DNA of 8,379 bases from Actinomycetes bacterium (GTDB lineage Bacteria; Actinomycetota; Humimicrobiia; JAHJRV01), in contig DAOWJR010000061.1 in NCBI GenBank assembly GCA_030640275.1, positions 1 through 8,379 on the forward strand. Reading direction: 5' to 3'. This document shows positions 5,241-8,379 of this stretch, piece after piece (position 1 is the stretch's first letter; each line of letters opens with the position of its first letter). The position numbers and the translations under genes are program-made. Under the pieces are notes generated by a model. The model searched no databases. It saw nothing but the letters and a program-made list of their open reading frames with translations, and had not been told where the DNA came from.

Positions 5241-7987
5241 CTTCTTTTAAAGAATCTTCTTATTTTATTTTCTAATTTCTCGAATGGAGCTGGATACAAA
5301 ATTATCCCACCCAATGAACCAAGAAGTATAACTCCCCACTCTCTTAATCCTATTGGATATGTATTAAATATAGGTTGTAAAAACGGTGTATATATTATTA
5401 TGAGTTGAAGTAAAAATCCTCCCAATATTGAAAATAAGAGTGTTTTATTTTCTGTAAGAATTTTTATATTTGAGAATGCGTATTTATTAGGTGATTTGCA
5501 ATTAAATGATAAAAACAACTCAAATACTACAGCGATAGTAAATGCAACAGTCCTGGCTATTTCAAGTGTACTATTTCTATAAAACCAGATAAATGCCCCA
5601 AGTGAAGCAATAGCAGCAATAATTGCAGCTGCCAAGATATGTAATCCCATTCCGTGATAAATTGGTTCACCTGGATCTCTCGGTTTCTTTTTCATTAGGT
5701 CTGGTTCTGGTTTATCCATTCCGAGAGCAAGAGCTGGTAAGCTATCCGTTATAAGATTTATCCATAAAATCTGTACTGCGAGGAAAGGAGGTGGTAATTT
5801 CATAATACTTGCTGCAAAAATAACAAATATTTCATCAAAGTTTGCAGATAGAAGTAGTCGTATAAACTTTCTGATATTATTAAAAATTCCTCTTCCCTCT
5901 TCTATAGCTGAGACTATAGTTGCATAATTGTCATCAGCCAAAATCATATCCGCAGCTTCTCTGGTAACATCTGAACCTCTTATTCCCATAGATATTCCAA
6001 CATCAGATTTTTTAACAGAAGGAGCATCATTTATACCATCTCCTGTCATAGCTACAATTTCACCATCTGCTTTAAGTGATTTAATTATTCTTAATTTATG
6101 TTCAGGAGATACTCTTGCAAAGACTGAAACTTCTTTTATAACTCGATTCAATTCCTCATCACTAATATCTTCTAAGTCCATTCCAGTTAGAGACTTTCCA
6201 GCATCTTTCTCTTTCATTATACCTGTTTCAATTGCAATAGCCTCAGCGGTAAGTTGATGATCACCTGTAACAACTATTGTTCTAATTCCAGCATCATCAG
6301 CTTTTTTTACTGCATCTTTTACTTCAATTCTTGGGGGATCGACCATACCTACTAAACCAATGAAAATCATATCTTTTTCTATATTTTCTTTATTATGGTA
6401 GTTTTCAAGAGGTTTATAAGCTATGGTCAGAACTCTCAAGGCTCTATTTGCCATATTTATGACAGCTTCAAGAATATCTTTTTTATCTTTTAGATTTAGA
6501 TCATCAATTCCAGATTTTTTGTAGAATTTTTTACAAATATTAAGAACTCTTTCTGGGGCTCCCTTTGTAAAAGCAAAAAATTTATTATCACTCTGATTAA
6601 TAGTGGTCATCATTTTTCTTACAGAATCGAATGGAATTTCATCAATCCTGGAAAAGTTTTTATTTAGGTGTTCAATATCAAATCCAGCCTTTGAAGAAAG
6701 AACAGTTAAAGCTATCTCTGTAGGTTCACCACTTGTAAAATAATTGCCCTTTTTATCTAATTTTAAAGTTGAATCGTTACAGAGAGTTCCCGCTTTCATT
6801 AATAAGTTCAGAAGCTCATCATCCAGTAGGCTTATCTTTTGACCGTTAATTTTAAATTCACCTTTAGGAATGTACCCTTCACCTGTAACATTAATTTTAG
6901 TACCAGCTATCCATATTTCCCTGACTGTCATCTCATTTCTTGTAATTGTTCCAGTTTTATCTGTACAAATAATTGTAGAGCTTCCGAGAGTTTCAACGGA
7001 GGACAATCTTCTAATAATAGAATTTCTTTTTGCCATTCTTCTAACTCCCAGAGCAAGTGTTATTGTAACAACAGCAGGCAAGCCTTCAGGAACAGCCGAA
7101 ACTGCTAATCCTATTGCTGTTAATACAATTTCGTTTATACTTACCATATTACCAATAGCTCTATATTCTATGATTTCAACAACTGCTACTATTGCGCAAA
7201 GGATTAGCACAACAATTCCAAGCTGCTTCCCAAATTTATCAAGTTTCTTTTGGAGAGGAGTAAACTCTTTTTTCTCTTTCTGTATGCTTCCAGCGATTTT
7301 ACCAACTTCAGTATTCATTCCAGTCTCAGTTACAACAGCTTTTCCTCTTCCATAAGTTTCATAAGTGGAAGAAAAGATCATATTTTTTCTATCTGGTAGA
7401 GAAATATTTTTATCTAAAATCAATGTATGGTCTTTCTCAACTGGAACAGACTCTCCAGTAAGAATAGCTTCATCAATCTGTAAATTAGAAGAATCTATTA
7501 GTCTACAATCAGCTGGTATTTTATCCCCCGCTTTTATAATTACAATATCTCCAGGAACTATATCTTTTGATAAAATTGTTTTTTCAAAACCGTCTCTTAG
7601 AACTGTTGCTGTAGGAGCAGAAAGTTTTTTTAATGCTTTTAGTGATTCTTCTGCTTTAAATTCCTGATATGTTCCTAAAGCAGCATTTATAAGCAGGATA
7701 ACTCCAATAGCAATTGCTTCAATATTCTCTCCCAGATAAATTGAAAAAATTGTTGCTAATATAAGAATAAGGATAAGAAAACTCTTAAACTGCTCAATAA
7801 AAACACCAAAAAGCGTTTTTCTTCTTGCCTCTTTTAATTCATTAAAACCAAACTCTTTTATTCTTTTAGAAGCTTCATCAGTAGTTAAACCGTTTGAGCT
7901 GGTTCCCAATTTATTGAATATTTCTCTTATTGGTAGACTGTGCCAATCTTTCGTTGTTTTTTTAATTTCTTCCTTTTTATTTTTCAA
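5237..7987 (-). CDS. P2A-type calcium-transporting ATPase
   Basis: An ATP-driven cation pump of the SERCA/PMR1 class, 916 residues, full length. Order: N-terminal cation-ATPase domain (about 12-85), actuator domain with TGES (177-180), helix M4 with PEGLP (300-304), phosphorylation site DKTGT (D343), nucleotide-binding KGAPE (475-479), TGDH (574-577), TGDGINDAP hinge (648-656), and C-terminal transmembrane domain. Counterparts of both SERCA calcium sites are present: E301 (M4), N716 and E719 (M5), N744, T747 and D748 (M6), and E823 (M8). This supports Ca2+ export, probably with two ions per cycle, although Mn2+ cannot be excluded. The start is TTG at 7987-7985 with AAAGGAG 9 bases upstream; no in-frame ATG lies nearby. 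The gene stands alone, tail to tail with the RmlA-like gene and with no terminator between them. Confidence 0.95.
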   Translation of the reverse strand: MKNKKEEIKKTTKDWHSLPIREIFNKLGTSSNGLTTDEASKRIKEFGFNELKEARRKTLFGVFIEQFKSFLILILILATIFSIYLGENIEAIAIGVILLINAALGTYQEFKAEESLKALKKLSAPTATVLRDGFEKTILSKDIVPGDIVIIKAGDKIPADCRLIDSSNLQIDEAILTGESVPVEKDHTLILDKNISLPDRKNMIFSSTYETYGRGKAVVTETGMNTEVGKIAGSIQKEKKEFTPLQKKLDKFGKQLGIVVLILCAIVAVVEIIEYRAIGNMVSINEIVLTAIGLAVSAVPEGLPAVVTITLALGVRRMAKRNSIIRRLSSVETLGSSTIICTDKTGTITRNEMTVREIWIAGTKINVTGEGYIPKGEFKINGQKISLLDDELLNLLMKAGTLCNDSTLKLDKKGNYFTSGEPTEIALTVLSSKAGFDIEHLNKNFSRIDEIPFDSVRKMMTTINQSDNKFFAFTKGAPERVLNICKKFYKKSGIDDLNLKDKKDILEAVINMANRALRVLTIAYKPLENYHNKENIEKDMIFIGLVGMVDPPRIEVKDAVKKADDAGIRTIVVTGDHQLTAEAIAIETGIMKEKDAGKSLTGMDLEDISDEELNRVIKEVSVFARVSPEHKLRIIKSLKADGEIVAMTGDGINDAPSVKKSDVGISMGIRGSDVTREAADMILADDNYATIVSAIEEGRGIFNNIRKFIRLLLSANFDEIFVIFAASIMKLPPPFLAVQILWINLITDSLPALALGMDKPEPDLMKKKPRDPGEPIYHGMGLHILAAAIIAAIASLGAFIWFYRNSTLEIARTVAFTIAVVFELFLSFNCKSPNKYAFSNIKILTENKTLLFSILGGFLLQLIIIYTPFLQPIFNTYPIGLREWGVILLGSLGGIILYPAPFEKLENKIRRFFKRS

Positions 7988-8011
7988 TATGAAGTACTCC
8001 TTTAGAACAAA

Positions 8012-8103
8012 AATGAAAATATTAATCTATTATTCTGAGCATATTTACTTTGCTCAGTTTAGACTCTACAAAAGATTTCATATTAATACCAATGAAAATA
8101 TTA
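8012..8103. repeat. 13-bp direct repeat flanking the leader hairpin
   Basis: AATGAAAATATTA occurs at 8012-8024 and 8091-8103, 79 bp apart, on either side of the hairpin at 8035-8057. With only A, T and one G it could be coincidence in this AT-rich region. Paired copies around a palindrome could also be an operator pair or a target-site-like duplication. Confidence 0.4.
8035..8057. promoter_or_regulatory. hairpin in the putative ATPase leader
   Basis: CTGAGCA (8035-8041) and TGCTCAG (8051-8057) form a perfect 7-bp stem around a 9-base loop. It lies 48 bp upstream of the ATPase start. On the minus strand no T-run follows, so a terminator toward the ATPase is unlikely; the plus-strand flank TTTAGAC is also poor. 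It could be a dyad operator or an mRNA leader structure. Confidence 0.4.
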
Positions 8104-8290
8104 TCATTTTATTAGATTCCTTAATGCATTTAATAAGACTCTTCTAAAATATAAAACCTTGTGAATTTAAAATTCTATTATATATTAATTTTATCTCAAA
8201 AGACCTTTTTTATAATAACAGAATGTATTTTAGACATCAAAGAAATATTTGTAATATTTTTTTACTTTCACTTTTACAAAGATTTCCAGG

Positions 8291-8347
8291 AGAGCCCGAT
8301 TTTTTAAGATAGTGATGAATAAGAGCCCTTGTTCTTCAAGACAGTGA
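8291..8347. repeat. degenerate tandem repeat, about 31-32 bp period
   Basis: AGAGCCC occurs at 8291-8297 and 8322-8328, each followed 8-9 bases later by AAGATAGTGA (8306-8315) or AAGACAGTGA (8338-8347). The T-rich bases between also partly match. A further TTAGTGAT at 8353-8360 may begin a third, weaker unit. The window ends too soon to tell whether an array continues. Confidence 0.35.
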
Positions 8348-8379
8348 GAAGGTTAGTGATAAAACTAAGTCTGAAAGTC

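Larger units (their letters stand above)
7988..8379. other. 392-bp region upstream of the ATPase
   Basis: No convincing gene is seen. It contains the ATPase ribosome binding site, a 7-bp hairpin flanked by a 13-bp direct repeat, AT-rich sequence with a minus-strand TATAAT lacking a good -35 box, and a degenerate repeat at the right edge. A promoter for the ATPase must lie here or beyond, but I cannot place it. Confidence 0.5.

Noticed and set aside
6302..6308. Second A_AAA_AAG slippery heptamer, in frame within the ATPase gene (K561-K562 region)
   Set aside because: The zero frame continues as a normal ATPase, and a slip would hit a stop almost at once (aaa agc tga), so it looks incidental.
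6870..7355. Plus-strand open frame of 161 codons opposite the ATPase gene
   Set aside because: It lies wholly antisense to a strongly conserved ATPase; its composition mirrors that gene and it shows no family motif. The same applies to frames at 5928-6257, 6839-7108 and 7365-7667.
8035..8057. Intrinsic terminator
   Set aside because: The stem is only 7 bp and neither strand has a run of T directly after it.
7914..8147. Plus-strand 77-codon frame overlapping the ATPase start and leader
   Set aside because: It begins antisense inside the ATPase gene, has no convincing ribosome binding site and no recognisable domain.

Overview
The window is AT-rich bacterial DNA (roughly two thirds A+T by eye) carrying ordinary chromosomal housekeeping and envelope genes, separated by unusually long gaps that hold gene remnants and palindromic repeats. 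There is no rRNA, tRNA, transposase, phage gene or CRISPR array. The organism cannot be fixed from this sequence. AT-rich codons, TTG starts with good Shine-Dalgarno (SD) sites, a short-form sugar nucleotidyltransferase, and palindromes of the 'GTCATTGCGAG...' kind suggest a low-GC, probably uncultured anaerobic lineage; that is inference only.

Left (1-1643, minus strand): the start of a TldE/PmbA-like gene runs off the window edge, preceded in transcription order by a TldD metalloprotease gene. The two proteins normally form one heteromeric protease. tldD carries the HExxxH motif and otherwise reads cleanly over 464 codons, but is split by two one-base frameshifts, both in short homopolymer runs.

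Centre-left (1644-3540): a 388-bp divergent spacer leads to a DedA-family membrane protein and UppP, 42 bp apart on the plus strand. Both act on the lipid carrier undecaprenyl phosphate: UppP removes a phosphate from the spent carrier, and DedA proteins of the UptA type return the carrier across the membrane.

Centre (3541-4508): a decayed zone. It holds the orphan C-terminus of a CreD-family membrane protein, a palindrome apparently nested inside an older copy of itself, and on the minus strand a lipoprotein signal peptide with no start codon. The zone ends in an unusual leader in which a strong SD lies 49 bases from the start codon, next to two mutually exclusive hairpins.

Right (4509-8379): a short RmlA-like nucleotidyltransferase (plus strand) meets a complete P2A-type calcium ATPase (minus strand) tail to tail, with a 4-bp overlap. 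The 392 bp upstream of the ATPase contain a hairpin flanked by a 13-bp direct repeat, and a degenerate repeat at the window edge.

The intact genes fit one theme, envelope maintenance (carrier-lipid recycling, sugar activation for surface glycans, ion export). I see no clear new multi-gene system. The best leads are the candidate translational switch before the RmlA-like gene and the disrupted tldD.
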